Shown here piece after piece: positions 27,051 to 36,242 of a DNA stretch of 64,000 nucleotides. The position numbers and the translations under genes are program-made. This DNA comes from HK1 sp965220535. Lineage in GTDB: Bacteria; Pseudomonadota; Gammaproteobacteria; HK1. The notes under the pieces are model-generated. The model was not told where the DNA came from. It saw only the letters and a program-made list of their open reading frames with translations, and did not search any database. The first letter of the stretch is position 1. The number at the start of each line of letters is the position of its first letter. The stretch lies in the NCBI GenBank assembly GCA_965220535.1, contig OZ244833.1, forward strand, positions 2,666,001 through 2,730,000. Direction: 5' to 3'.

Positions 27051-28910
27051 TCAAACCCCCTTTCGTTGCCGGGCGCGAATGCTCTGTTGCTGCTCGCGGG
27101 CCTTTCGTACCCCCTCGCGCTCGGATACTTCGGGGACTCCGACATCCCAATCCGCATCCCCCGGAACCCAAGAATAGGCATCGGTGACGATCGACAGCAC
27201 GGTGGTCTTGTCGGTCGTTCGCGCCCATTCGAGTGCGCTTTCAAGTTCGGCGAGGCTTTCGCAATGGCGTCCCTCGGCACCCATCGAGCGGGCATGTGCG
27301 GCGAAGTCGACGCGTTGGGGGTCGCTCGGGTTCAGCACGCGACAATCCTTGAGCAGATTGTTGAACCCGGGCGTTCCCTTGAACTCCTGAAGTCGGTTGA
27401 TGACCGCATAGCCGCCGTTATCGCAGACCACGACGATCATCTTGTGGCCGGTGAGAACGCTGGAATAGATATCGGAGTTCATCATCAAATAGCTGCCGTC
27501 GCCGACCAGCACGATCGGCACGCCCTTGCCCTTCGTCGCCATGGCGACTCCCCAGCCGGCGGCCACTTCATAGCCCATGCAGGAAAAGCCGAACTCCAGA
27601 TCGAAGGTATGGGGATTCTTCACGCGCCAGCCCTTGGCGGTTTCCCCCGGCAGCCCGCCGGCGGCGGTCACCATCGTATCGTCGTCTCCCGCGCTTTTGT
27701 TGACGGCATCGACGACCTGCGCATAAGTCGGGATCGGGGCGTTCGTCGGCGCTTGGCGCTCGGCGAGCAGCGTATCCCACTCCTTGAACAGAGCCTTGGC
27801 GCGCGACAACCGACTCGGATCCGCTTGCCATTGCCCGAGAGCGGCATCGAGCTCGTCGACGCTTTCGCGGGCGTCCCCGACCACCGCCAGCGCGAGATGC
27901 TTCGTCGCATCGAAACGAGCGGCGTTGATCGAGATGAATCGCGCATCGGGGGCGAAGGCCGTCCACGATCCGGTGGTGAAGTCCTGCAACCGCGTTCCGA
28001 CGGCGAGGATCACATCCGCTTCCGCCGCCAGCATATTGGCGGAGGTCGAGCCGATGATGCCGATCGGCCCGGCGTGGAGCGGGTGGTAATGGGTGAGGCT
28101 GCCCTTGCCCGCGATCGTCTCGACGACGGGGATGCCGCGGGCGCCGGCGAACTCGGCCAAGCGATCCTCGGCGGCGGAATAACGCACCCCGCCGCCGGCG
28201 ATGATCAAGGGCCGCTGCGCACTTTTCAGGAGGGTTGCCGCCGCGGTTACTTGGCGACGGTCAGGGCGCGGTCGCGGGATGCTCCAAACGCGTTCTTCGA
28301 AGAAGGCTTGCGGATAGTCGAAGGCGATTTCCTGCGTGTCCTGCGGCAGGGCGATGAACGCCGGACCGCAATCGCCGGGATCCAGCATGGTGGCGATCGC
28401 CTGCGGAAAACTCGAAAGGATCTGGGCGGGGTGCGTGATCCGATCCCAATAGCGGGTGACCGCTTTGAAGGCATCGTTGACCGTAATCGCCGGGGCGTGA
28501 AAATGCTCGACCTGTTGCAAGACCGGATCCGGCAGGCGGTTGGTAAAAGTATCCCCCGCAAGCAGCAGCACCGGAAGTCGATTCGCCATGGCGACCCCGG
28601 CGGCGGTGACCATATTGGTGGCGCCGGGACCGATGGAGGAGGTGGCGATCATCCATTGTCGCCGTCGTTTCGCCTTCGCATAGCCGATGGCCGCCAACGC
28701 CATGCTTTGCTCGTTCTGCCCGCGCCAAGTCGGGAGTCGATCCTGCACGGATTCGAGGGCCTCGGACAAACAGGTCACGTTGCCGTGTCCGAAGATCCCG
28801 AAGACCCCGGCGAAAAGCGGCACCCTCTCGTCGTCGACGAGCGTGTATTGATTGATGAGATGGCGTACCACGGCTTGGGCCATGGTCAGCCGAAGCGTCG
28901 GACCGGCCAT
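27051..28910 (-). CDS. iolD: 3D-trihydroxycyclohexane-1,2-dione hydrolase
   Basis: 619 aa. Thiamine-diphosphate enzyme of the acetolactate-synthase superfamily that opens the ring of the inositol intermediate made by IolE. Evidence: GVFGIFGHGNVTCLSEAL, catalytic Glu67 in RGQNEQSMALAAIGYAKA, ThDP motif GDGSYLMMNSDIYS...N, GGYAVINRLQ and the IolD-specific ending PGDADWDVGVPEVSEREGV. Start ATG 28910 follows a G-rich stretch. The last codons run into the 280-bp repeat array, and the final 15 or so residues (after KAREQQQ) are probably added by the repeat. Divergent from iolG. Confidence 0.95.
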   Translation of the reverse strand: MAGPTLRLTMAQAVVRHLINQYTLVDDERVPLFAGVFGIFGHGNVTCLSEALESVQDRLPTWRGQNEQSMALAAIGYAKAKRRRQWMIATSSIGPGATNMVTAAGVAMANRLPVLLLAGDTFTNRLPDPVLQQVEHFHAPAITVNDAFKAVTRYWDRITHPAQILSSFPQAIATMLDPGDCGPAFIALPQDTQEIAFDYPQAFFEERVWSIPRPRPDRRQVTAAATLLKSAQRPLIIAGGGVRYSAAEDRLAEFAGARGIPVVETIAGKGSLTHYHPLHAGPIGIIGSTSANMLAAEADVILAVGTRLQDFTTGSWTAFAPDARFISINAARFDATKHLALAVVGDARESVDELDAALGQWQADPSRLSRAKALFKEWDTLLAERQAPTNAPIPTYAQVVDAVNKSAGDDDTMVTAAGGLPGETAKGWRVKNPHTFDLEFGFSCMGYEVAAGWGVAMATKGKGVPIVLVGDGSYLMMNSDIYSSVLTGHKMIVVVCDNGGYAVINRLQEFKGTPGFNNLLKDCRVLNPSDPQRVDFAAHARSMGAEGRHCESLAELESALEWARTTDKTTVLSIVTDAYSWVPGDADWDVGVPEVSEREGVRKAREQQQSIRARQRKGV

Positions 28911-29062
28911 TCGCTGCCCCCTTTTTATTTAGATTTCCATGATCTCTTAAGATACCCCCCGCCGAAGACCGAAGCCTCGGTCGAGGTATCGACGGATTCG
29001 ACGCGGATATCAGCGCGGATATCGACGGCGGATATCGGAAAAACCACCCGGGAGTGATTGCC

Positions 29063-30070
29063 ATGCTTGAAATCGCGGTGCTCGGCTGCGGCCGCATCGG
29101 AAGAATGCACGCCTTCAATATCGTAGCCCATCCCCGAGCGCGCTTGGCGGCGGTCTATGATACCCATGGCCCGGCGGCCGAGGAGGTCGCGGCCGCACTC
29201 GGGGTGCCGGCGGTCAAGACCCCCGAGGCGATATTCACCGCAAAGGACGTGGATGCGGTGTTGATCGCCAGCGCGACCCCGACCCACGCCGATTACATCG
29301 AGGCCGCGGTCGCCGCCGGAAAGCCGGTGTTATGCGAAAAGCCCATCGATTTGTCCTTGGCCCGCGTCAACGCTTGTGCCGAGAGGGTGCGCGGGCGCGG
29401 CGTGCCCATCCAGATCGGCCTCAATCGCCGCTTCGATCCGGGCCATCGGGCGGCGCGGGCCGCCGTGGTCGCGGGCGAGATCGGAGAACTTCATCAGGTC
29501 ATCATCACCTCGCGCGATCCCGAAATGCCCCCCCGCTCCTATTACGAGCAAGCCGGAGGCCTGTTCCGCGACATGGTGATCCACGATTTCGATTTGGCGC
29601 GCTTCATGTTGTCGGAGGAGCCGGTCAGCGTCTTCGCCATCGGCGGGCGGCTGATCGACCCGGCGCTGATGGGCGAACTGAACGATTACGATACCTCGAT
29701 GGTCATCATGAGCACCGCCTCGGGCAAGCAGTGCCATATCAACACCTCTCGCACATCGACCTTCGGCTACGACCAGCGGGTGGAACTGCTCGGTAACAAA
29801 GGCATGGTTCAAAGCCAGAACCGCAAAGCCATCGAAGTGCGAAAGTTCTCGGCCGAAGGGGTCGAGGCCGCCGAGCCCTATTTGAACTTTTTCATCGAGC
29901 GCTATCGCGAAGCCTTCGACGCCGAGATCGACTCCTTCATCGATGCCATCGAGAAGGGCACGCCCATGGAAGCCGACTTCGAGGACGGTCGTCGCGCATT
30001 GATACTTGCCGAGGCCGCGATGAAATCCGCGATCGAGGGCCGCTTCGTCGGCGTGGACGAGATCCTTTGA
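29063..30070 (+). CDS. iolG: Inositol 2-dehydrogenase (Gfo/Idh/MocA family)
   Basis: 335 aa from ATG 29063 (GGGAGTG upstream; GTG 29054 is an alternative). N-terminal Rossmann motif LGCGRIGRMHA, then CEKPIDLSL with the catalytic Lys, QIGLNRRFDPGH, GLFRDMVIHDFDLARFML with the HDxD/H region, and CHINTSRTSTFGYDQRVELLG. All are typical of IolG, which oxidises myo-inositol to 2-keto-myo-inositol with NAD+. Divergent from iolD with a 150-bp promoter gap, so the two are probably co-regulated. Confidence 0.93.
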   Translation: MLEIAVLGCGRIGRMHAFNIVAHPRARLAAVYDTHGPAAEEVAAALGVPAVKTPEAIFTAKDVDAVLIASATPTHADYIEAAVAAGKPVLCEKPIDLSLARVNACAERVRGRGVPIQIGLNRRFDPGHRAARAAVVAGEIGELHQVIITSRDPEMPPRSYYEQAGGLFRDMVIHDFDLARFMLSEEPVSVFAIGGRLIDPALMGELNDYDTSMVIMSTASGKQCHINTSRTSTFGYDQRVELLGNKGMVQSQNRKAIEVRKFSAEGVEAAEPYLNFFIERYREAFDAEIDSFIDAIEKGTPMEADFEDGRRALILAEAAMKSAIEGRFVGVDEIL

Positions 30071-30084
30071 CGGTTGTCTCGCGG

Positions 30085-31337
30085 AGCGACGACGACAAGC
30101 GACAAAGGGCGATCGAACGCATGGCGGTCGCATCGAGACGGAAGGCTTTTTTCGATCAGCGGCCGAATATTTGCGGTGGCGGGCGTGGGCGAAGGAACAG
30201 GCGAAGCCGCACGCAACGAGCCGGCGGGCATATCGGCTTCGGGTGATTCACCCCGCCGAGCCGAACCCTTCGGCCATCGATGGCGATGATTGAATGGAAA
30301 TCCGCACCATGCCTCGTATTACGAAGTACAGGCACGAACCCCGGGCAATCCCGAATATCGTGTGTTGTTCATCGGCAAACGCAAACAACCGACCCGGTTT
30401 GACACCCGGGCCGGCGCAATGGCCGAACCGGATCGATCGCGGGTGAAGGAATACGTCCGGCATCGCCCGATGGGACCGTGGGAATATCGCGTCGTTAGAT
30501 GCGAATAGAGTCGGCCATAACCCCGCCGGAGAGGGGGCGCATCTCCGCGCCTGCGCGGCGGGCAGGGTGTCGGCGTCGATCCTGTCGATCCCTGACCGGC
30601 AGGCAACGAAGCCCCCGCCGATGAAACCGGCGCTAGCGGATCGACCTCGCCGGCGCGAGGCTTCATGGTGCCTCCATCCCGTCGGCGACGCCGTGGCCGA
30701 GAGGGTTTTCGATCTTTTCGGCCCTTGCGGATCGAAAGCGACAAGCAACAAGGAGTGATCGAGTACTTGGCGATCGAATCGGGTAGGGAAGGCTTTTTCT
30801 GACCGAGGCTGTCGGCGTCGACCCCGTCGATCCCGAAGCGGCAGGCAACGAAGCCTTCGCTCGTGCAGTCTGCGTTCGGGATCGCCCTCGACAGCGCGGA
30901 GCTTCGCGTATCAATCCCGTCGGCGACGCCGTGGCCGAGAGGGTTTTCGATCTTTTCGGCCCTTGCGGATCGAAAGCGACAAGCAACAAGGAGCGATCGA
31001 GTACTTGGCGATCGAATCGGGCAGGGAAGACTTTTTCTGACCGAGGCTGTCGGCATCGATCCCGTCGATCCCGAAGCGGCAGACAACGAAGCCCCCGCCG
31101 ATGAAACCGGCGCTAGTGGATCGACCTCGACGGCGCGAGGCTTCATGACGCACCCATCTCGTCGGCGACGCTTTGGCCAAGAGGGTTTTCGACCTTTCCG
31201 TCCATTGCGGAAAACGACAAGCAACAAGGAGCGACCGAACGCATGACTATCGAATCGGACCGCAAGGCTTTTGACGATCAAGAGTGTCGCCATCGATCCC
31301 GTCGATCCCGAACCAGCAGGCAGCGAGGCCTTCGCTC
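30085..31337 (+). repeat. Diverged tandem copies of a 5' gene end (about 239-bp units)
   Basis: The start region of the gene at 31338 recurs upstream. The marker GTGGCCGAGA(A/G)GG(T/G) is at 30693, 30931, about 31172 (degenerate) and 31410 (real gene), giving periods of 238, 241 and 238 bp. Units keep the ATGAAACCGGCGCT start and GAGGCTTCATG, so each begins an aborted version of the protein. A further partial unit at about 30085-30175 is cut off by an insert ending near 30560. Each unit also carries GCGACAAGCAACAAGGAG, a possible RBS. Confidence 0.9.
30290..30508 (+). CDS. Small ORF in the insert within the 239-bp array
   Basis: 72 aa from TTG 30290, without a good SD. The translation looks protein-like (YYEVQARTPGNPEYRVLFIG, GPWEYRVVRCE), rich in Arg and aromatic residues, but no family is recognised. 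It lies in about 385 bp (30176-30560) that interrupts one unit of the repeat array, echoing the gene inserted in the iolD-tail array. Could be a decayed gene. Confidence 0.4.
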   Translation: MNGNPHHASYYEVQARTPGNPEYRVLFIGKRKQPTRFDTRAGAMAEPDRSRVKEYVRHRPMGPWEYRVVRCE

Positions 31338-32465
31338 ATGAAACCGGCGCTCGGGATCGGCCTGATCGGCGCGGGTTTCATGGGACGCACCCATACCTTC
31401 GGCTACGCCGTGGCCGAGAAGGTGTTCGACTTACCGGTGCGTTTCGATCTCAAGACCGTCGCCGACGTGGAAGAAGAAAGCGCGGCGCGCGCCGCCGAGC
31501 GATTCGGCTACGCCCGGGCGGCCACGGATTGGCACGAGATCATCGAAGATCCGACGATCGATATCGTCTCGATCGCCACCCCCAACACCTTGCACAAAGA
31601 GATGGCGTTGGCGGCCATCGCCGCCGGCAAGCATGTCTATTGCGAAAAGCCCCTCGCCCCGACCGCCGAGGATGCCCGCGAGATGGCATCCGCTGCCGCC
31701 GCCCGCGGCGGAATCAAAACCCAAGTGGGTTTCAACTATCTTTGCAATCCGGTTTTCCCCTTGGCGCGCCAGATGATCGCGGAAGGAGCCTTGGGCGAGA
31801 TCCATAGCTACCGCGGCATCCACGCCGAAGACTATATGGTCGACAAGAACGCGCCTTGGACCTTCCGGCACGATGCCGAAGGCGGCGGAGCCCTTTCCGA
31901 CCTCGGCAGCCACGCTTTGGCGACGGCGGAATATCTGCTCGGCCCGATTTCGAGCGTGATGGGTGATTGCGCAACGGTCGTCGCCGAGCGACCGAGCGCT
32001 ACCGGCCCGCGGGCGGTGGAAGTCGACGATATCGCCCGCGCCTTCGTGCGTTTCGCCGCCGGCGCCACCGGATCGATCGAAGCGAATTGGGTCGCCACCG
32101 GCAGGAAGTTGCAGCATGTCTTCGAGGTCTACGGCTCCAAAGGCGCCCTCGTTTGCGATTTCGAGAATATGAACGAGCTGCTTTTTTACGATACCGCCGA
32201 TGCTTCGAACCTTTCGGGCTTTCGGCGCATCCTGACGGGCCCGAAGCATCCGCCCTACGACCGCTTTTGCGCCGCCGCAGGCCACCATATCGGCTTCAAC
32301 GATCTGAAAGCCATCGAGGTCGCCGCTTTCACCGATGCGATCGTCAACGACCGAGCCGAACCCTTCGGCTTTTCGAAAGGCTATGAAATTCAGATGCTGA
32401 TCGAGGCGATCCAAGCATCCTCCACCGCCGGGCAGTGGAAGGAGATCGGGTCGAGAGCGCTTTGA
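31338..32465 (+). CDS. Gfo/Idh/MocA oxidoreductase, probably inositol/sugar dehydrogenase
   Basis: 375 aa from ATG 31338. Rossmann motif IGLIGAGFMGRTHTFGYA, CEKPLAPTAEDA with the catalytic Lys, QVGFNYLCNPVFPLARQMI, and GGGALSDLGSHALATAEYLLG. It resembles dehydrogenases that accompany iolG and act on scyllo- or other inositol isomers or on related keto sugars; the exact substrate is unclear. SD is weak (GCGAGG). The gene's 5' end is copied three times upstream, so the promoter and start context are repeated. Confidence 0.9.
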   Translation: MKPALGIGLIGAGFMGRTHTFGYAVAEKVFDLPVRFDLKTVADVEEESAARAAERFGYARAATDWHEIIEDPTIDIVSIATPNTLHKEMALAAIAAGKHVYCEKPLAPTAEDAREMASAAAARGGIKTQVGFNYLCNPVFPLARQMIAEGALGEIHSYRGIHAEDYMVDKNAPWTFRHDAEGGGALSDLGSHALATAEYLLGPISSVMGDCATVVAERPSATGPRAVEVDDIARAFVRFAAGATGSIEANWVATGRKLQHVFEVYGSKGALVCDFENMNELLFYDTADASNLSGFRRILTGPKHPPYDRFCAAAGHHIGFNDLKAIEVAAFTDAIVNDRAEPFGFSKGYEIQMLIEAIQASSTAGQWKEIGSRAL

Positions 32466-32875
32466 CGCCGGATCCGCTCACCCTGAGGGATCGGCCGATA
32501 TCGCGCTATCAAGGGGGTGGTCGTCGAAAGCGAGCCCCTACGCCGGGTCGCATTCCGGTCCGTTCCAAGAAGGGCGCCTCGATACACCGATCTGCGAAAC
32601 CTTCCTCAGGTGCATATCGGCGGAGCGTTCGAAAAACGCCGTCATCCTCGAACGCCTCGATCGCTTTCGAAACCCCGATTCTTTCGATAGTCGGCGGCAG
32701 GTCGAAGTGCACCCGAGCCCGCCCGACTCGTATGCTCGCAGGCATCGAAGGGCAAAAGACGAGTATTCGCATCTCGTGCCCTGAAAGCTCGGATCGTCTC
32801 GGAGGGGATTCGAAACCCTAAGAGGTATAAGCGATAGACGGAAACGGAAAAGACATCATCGATATGGCCCAAAAA
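32466..32875. other. About 410 bp without a supported gene
   Basis: Sequence between the dehydrogenase stop and the terminator of the small secreted protein. Frames exist on both strands but none has an RBS, family signature or sensible composition. Confidence 0.5.
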
Positions 32876-32920
32876 CCGAAAAGCGCTCGAGAGGAAATCA
32901 TCCCCTCGAGCGCTTTTCGG
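32876..32920 (-). terminator. Terminator of the small secreted protein gene
   Basis: Perfect 16-bp stem (CCGAAAAGCGCTCGAG and complement) with a 13-nt loop, followed on the minus strand by TTTTTGG. Located 22 bp beyond the stop of the 32943-33275 gene. Confidence 0.9.
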
Positions 32921-32942
32921 CATTCCCTATCGATTCTAGATT

Positions 32943-33275
32943 CTAGTAGCAGTTGCCGAAAAGAAGGCACATAAACGCCTGCATCGTCCCTTTTCCGTCG
33001 TCTCCCGAATCGACTTGCTCCGGCTGAAGTACGCAAGAAGACGGATCCAAACCGCAGTCATTGTCGTTGAGTCGAAGCGTGGAGATCTGCGTATCGACTT
33101 CTTCGTTGGCAGAAAGCGTATGTTCGACCGAAGTGCAGTTGCCGGTCGCGAGATCGCACGATTGGTAGTTATTTCCCTGATTCATCGAGGAGAACTCAAT
33201 CCACTCCGCGCCGGCATCGTTCGCGGAGAAGGTGAGGGCGAGAAAGGAAACGGCCGTTGCGATGATGATGTTCAT
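32943..33275 (-). CDS. Small secreted Cys-containing protein
   Basis: 110 aa from ATG 33275, with AAGGAGGAG just upstream. Signal peptide (NIIIATAVSFLALTFSANDAGA), then an AEWIEFSS motif, a C-x5-NC pair, another pair around CGLDPSSC, and the ending MCLLFGNCY. AEWIEFSS resembles the duplicated GEWIEHGS motif of the secreted protein at 51120, whose C-terminus also has a CDT/SC-Y pattern, so the two are probably distant paralogues of an undescribed family. No function assigned. Strong terminator downstream; monocistronic. Confidence 0.8.
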   Translation of the reverse strand: MNIIIATAVSFLALTFSANDAGAEWIEFSSMNQGNNYQSCDLATGNCTSVEHTLSANEEVDTQISTLRLNDNDCGLDPSSCVLQPEQVDSGDDGKGTMQAFMCLLFGNCY

Positions 33276-33602
33276 GGTCGACTCCTCCTTAGGTAGTCTC
33301 GAGTCCCAGTGGACCCCTCGTTTCTTCTTCTTAGGTACCACCATTAAGGGCGCGAATTATACGACGGGGGGAATGGGGTATTGAAACAACTAGAACGACA
33401 ACGGATGTCAAGAGGGTCACGAAACAAAAATCATGGAGCCGATTCCTCGCTTACACCGGCATCTCATCGCCTCGATCCGGCGGGGCTGCCGATCCCCTTG
33501 CCTAGCGAGGCGGCACCGGATCGAGATGCGCCCAAGCGGACTTGGGTTCTTTGCAGCAACCATGCCTACTATGACTGAAGGTCCAATCTCTTATTTTCCG
33601 GA
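33276..33602. other. Non-coding gap at left edge of the defence island
   Basis: About 330 bp with the promoter region of the small secreted gene on the left and the 3' flank of the AlbA-like gene on the right. No integrase remnant or tRNA copy seen. Confidence 0.5.
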
Positions 33603-34811
33603 TCACGCCTTCGCATAAAGACGTACGACGAAACGCTCGTCCTGCTCGATCAAGTCGGGTTCGGTGCCGTTATGCTCCATCATCCCCTTGACGATCTTTC
33701 TCGGAATACCCCTTCCTTTGAACTTAGGGCATCGGTAGTCCCGCATGAAATCCCTGAGAAATTCGTTTCGCGCACGTCGCGTGCCGGCCCTCAGATGCGC
33801 CGGTGTTATCCCGTTCGGGAGCCGCCCCGGAGAAACGATCTCCAGCCGATCGCTGTAGATCGACAATCGGATATTGGTATTCGTGATCAGATAGTCGCGG
33901 TGAATCAGCGCATTCACGATGGCCTCGCGAAGCGCTTCTTGTGGATAGACCGGTCGTTCCATCCGCCGCCCACCTCTCGACTCGACGGTCATACGCGTAT
34001 TTCGCTGCACGAAATCCAACGCCTGCTCGACCAGACCATTACCTAAAATCCCCTTGTTCTCGTTGAGCAGCGGTGTCATAGGACCACGGAGCACCGTTCG
34101 CTCCAGCGCGTCGTAGTCTTGCTCCGAGCCGGGGTAGGCAACGGCGTCTATCCCCGCGTGTGCCAAAAACCGATTCGGCACCCTGCCGAACAACAGCATG
34201 CCGCCTACGCTCACCCCCTCGTCGGTCATGATCCCGGTATTGACCAGCAAAGACAGCCAGCCTTTTTCATCCTTACCGGCGGGCACATCCTGCCCGCGGA
34301 TATCGCCGAAATAGTTTCGAAGCCTCCTCGGATCAAGGTGCTCGAGCGATGTTCCTGATACCGGCTGCCACTCGGTACGCATCGCGCCTTTTCGCTGAAG
34401 CAAGCCGGCGAGCTCCTCTTGGCTCGCTTCGCGGCTTCGCGTTCCGAGGCGGATCAAGTACTTGTTACTGTCGTCGTGCCAAAGAGCGTTCACGCCATAG
34501 CCGCGAGGGACGCGCACGATCGCAATGTCCTTGCCATCGACGAAGTTCCGGACCACATCGAAAAAGGGGACGATTGCAGGCCTGATTTTCTCCCGGCATA
34601 CGCTCATAACCCACTCTTCGATGTCGGAACGAGTCAGTCCCGACACGCTTCCCCCATCATCCACACCGAGAGCCACCATACCACCTTCCAAGTTCGAGAA
34701 GGCAACCAACTCCCTCGCCAAATCCTGAGGCTGGATGACGTCGGCCTTGAATTCCACGCCGGAGCTCTCGCCGTTCGCGATGACCTCCAGCAGTTCGGTT
34801 CGTGTGATCAT
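33603..34811 (-). CDS. AlbA/Schlafen-domain ATP-binding protein
   Basis: 402 aa from ATG 34811, preceded by CAGGAG. The N-terminal AlbA_2 domain (GESSGVEFKADVIQPQDLAR, AFSNLEGGMVALGVDD, VPRGYGVNALWHDD) is the DNA/RNA-binding module of the Schlafen-like group. The C-terminal HATPase_c_4 domain has EALREAIVNALIHRDY and NGITPAHLRAGTRR. Proteins of this architecture are common in genomic islands as putative regulators or accessory defence factors; the specific role is unknown. Lies alone, 0.5 kb from the two-gene SIR2 operon on the same strand. Confidence 0.88.
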   Translation of the reverse strand: MITRTELLEVIANGESSGVEFKADVIQPQDLARELVAFSNLEGGMVALGVDDGGSVSGLTRSDIEEWVMSVCREKIRPAIVPFFDVVRNFVDGKDIAIVRVPRGYGVNALWHDDSNKYLIRLGTRSREASQEELAGLLQRKGAMRTEWQPVSGTSLEHLDPRRLRNYFGDIRGQDVPAGKDEKGWLSLLVNTGIMTDEGVSVGGMLLFGRVPNRFLAHAGIDAVAYPGSEQDYDALERTVLRGPMTPLLNENKGILGNGLVEQALDFVQRNTRMTVESRGGRRMERPVYPQEALREAIVNALIHRDYLITNTNIRLSIYSDRLEIVSPGRLPNGITPAHLRAGTRRARNEFLRDFMRDYRCPKFKGRGIPRKIVKGMMEHNGTEPDLIEQDERFVVRLYAKA

Positions 34812-35354
34812 GTTTTGAAACTCCTGTTTGGCTTGTCGCATATCGAACGCTGTCTTACCGCCTTCGAGTGTATCCTCAACCAGATCCGCACCGGATCGGA
34901 GTCGATCGCTCCCGTAAACTCATGCGCTATTCTCGCATGATCTTTCGTAGGCACCGCCGATCACCGAAATCCGGGGAGCAGCCCCGCATCACCGAGGTGC
35001 GGGATGTTCGCGTTGCGTGTCGAGAATATGAACCGACATTGCTGTTTTTCTTGTCATATGTCAGACAGCCCCCCATAACAAAGCGATTGTCAAGGATGCC
35101 ATAACGGGCGATTCCTGTTATCGTTATGATGGTAGTGAAACGATGCCTTCAGCGAAGAGCCCATAAATTGTGACTTCGACCTTCGTATTTTCGACAGACA
35201 TACAGTAGTTGCAGTGTTTAATGGCAAATAGGAAGAGTGTCAGGCTAATTTCCTAAGCGCGTGCCACGCCAAGGTCTTCGCTGGTTAACTGATGAGCGGG
35301 TTGAAGAGAGGGTGCTGCTCTGCGTTTTGCATAGTGAGAAGCATAGCTGCTTGC
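34812..35354. other. 540-bp gap, AT-richer, no gene
   Basis: Contains the promoter region of the AlbA-like gene and the 3' flank of the SIR2 partner gene. A short inverted repeat ATAACgggcgattcctGTTAT lies at about 35101-35121. No supported coding sequence. Confidence 0.5.
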
Positions 35355-36242
35355 TTATGACTGATCGTTGTACGCGCGGACGTGAGCAAGAAGTTCATCT
35401 TTGCAGCAGGGATGAACTTCAAAATACCGGCGCGCTTCCTCCAACAGTTTACCGATCTTGGGGCTAGGCTTGACGCCAAGATGTTCAACCAAATCTCTTC
35501 CTGTAATCGGTAGGATAACACCGCCTTCGTCAAGAAGCGTCTTTTCGATTAGACGCGTCGCCTCAAATTCAAAATCGAAATCATCCTCCAGCCGTTCGAG
35601 ATATTTTCTCCATCTATTGATATGTCGATTTCGAAATGAGATAGTGTTCAGTGCTTCTCTCGCAAGGTGATATTTGGCGTCATTGATCAATGGGTCGAAT
35701 TCGGGCGCACCCCAATTTCTTTTCAGGCGTCGGAGCCACTCGTCCACATGTTGTTGCGCCCCGTTTTTATCGGATTCTATTTTCCTCACGACAGCGTCGA
35801 TCGCTTCAAGAAATCTGCCCGAGTCATCAACAATTTGAAGGTAGCAGTCCTTCCATTGTTTAGTGGTTTGGGGTAGTGCCGTTCCACAAGCCTTTCTGCG
35901 CCAAATATTGGCCGCTGATCGTGTAGTCAAGTCGGATTCGGCAAACCCGAGATTGTGGTGCAGTTCAGTACGGAGGCAGCGAATCGCTTCTACGTGTTGT
36001 TCTATGCTCTCGCGATCTATTAGTGTGTAAGTTTCCCCCAGCCGCCGCAGAAAAATGAGACTGGTCCGTCCAGCCTCAAAATACAGACAGTACAACCAAG
36101 AAGTTGCACGAATGAATCCGGATTCGGGATTGCTCGGATTGGGTAGGGTGACATGTAATTCATCGAATGCCGGACGTCCAATTAGGCTTTGAGTCAAGGT
36201 ATTTATCCCTTGATATCTTCGAAAAATATTTTCGAAACTCAT
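35355..36242 (-). CDS. Partner protein of SIR2-like NTPase, with CCA-enzyme-like C-terminus
   Basis: 295 aa. Its ATG overlaps the stop of the upstream NTPase gene by one base (TGATG), so the two are translationally coupled. The N-terminal 230 residues are alpha-helical and not recognised (LHHNLGFAESDLTTRSAANI, W/R-rich helices). Residues about 240-290 (ITGRDLVEHLGVKPSPKIGKLLEEA) closely resemble the C-terminal tail of CCA-adding/poly(A) polymerase enzymes, without any nucleotidyltransferase active site. AT-richer than the catabolic genes. A role as tRNA/RNA-sensing or accessory subunit of the NTPase is a guess. Confidence 0.75.
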   Translation of the reverse strand: MSFENIFRRYQGINTLTQSLIGRPAFDELHVTLPNPSNPESGFIRATSWLYCLYFEAGRTSLIFLRRLGETYTLIDRESIEQHVEAIRCLRTELHHNLGFAESDLTTRSAANIWRRKACGTALPQTTKQWKDCYLQIVDDSGRFLEAIDAVVRKIESDKNGAQQHVDEWLRRLKRNWGAPEFDPLINDAKYHLAREALNTISFRNRHINRWRKYLERLEDDFDFEFEATRLIEKTLLDEGGVILPITGRDLVEHLGVKPSPKIGKLLEEARRYFEVHPCCKDELLAHVRAYNDQS

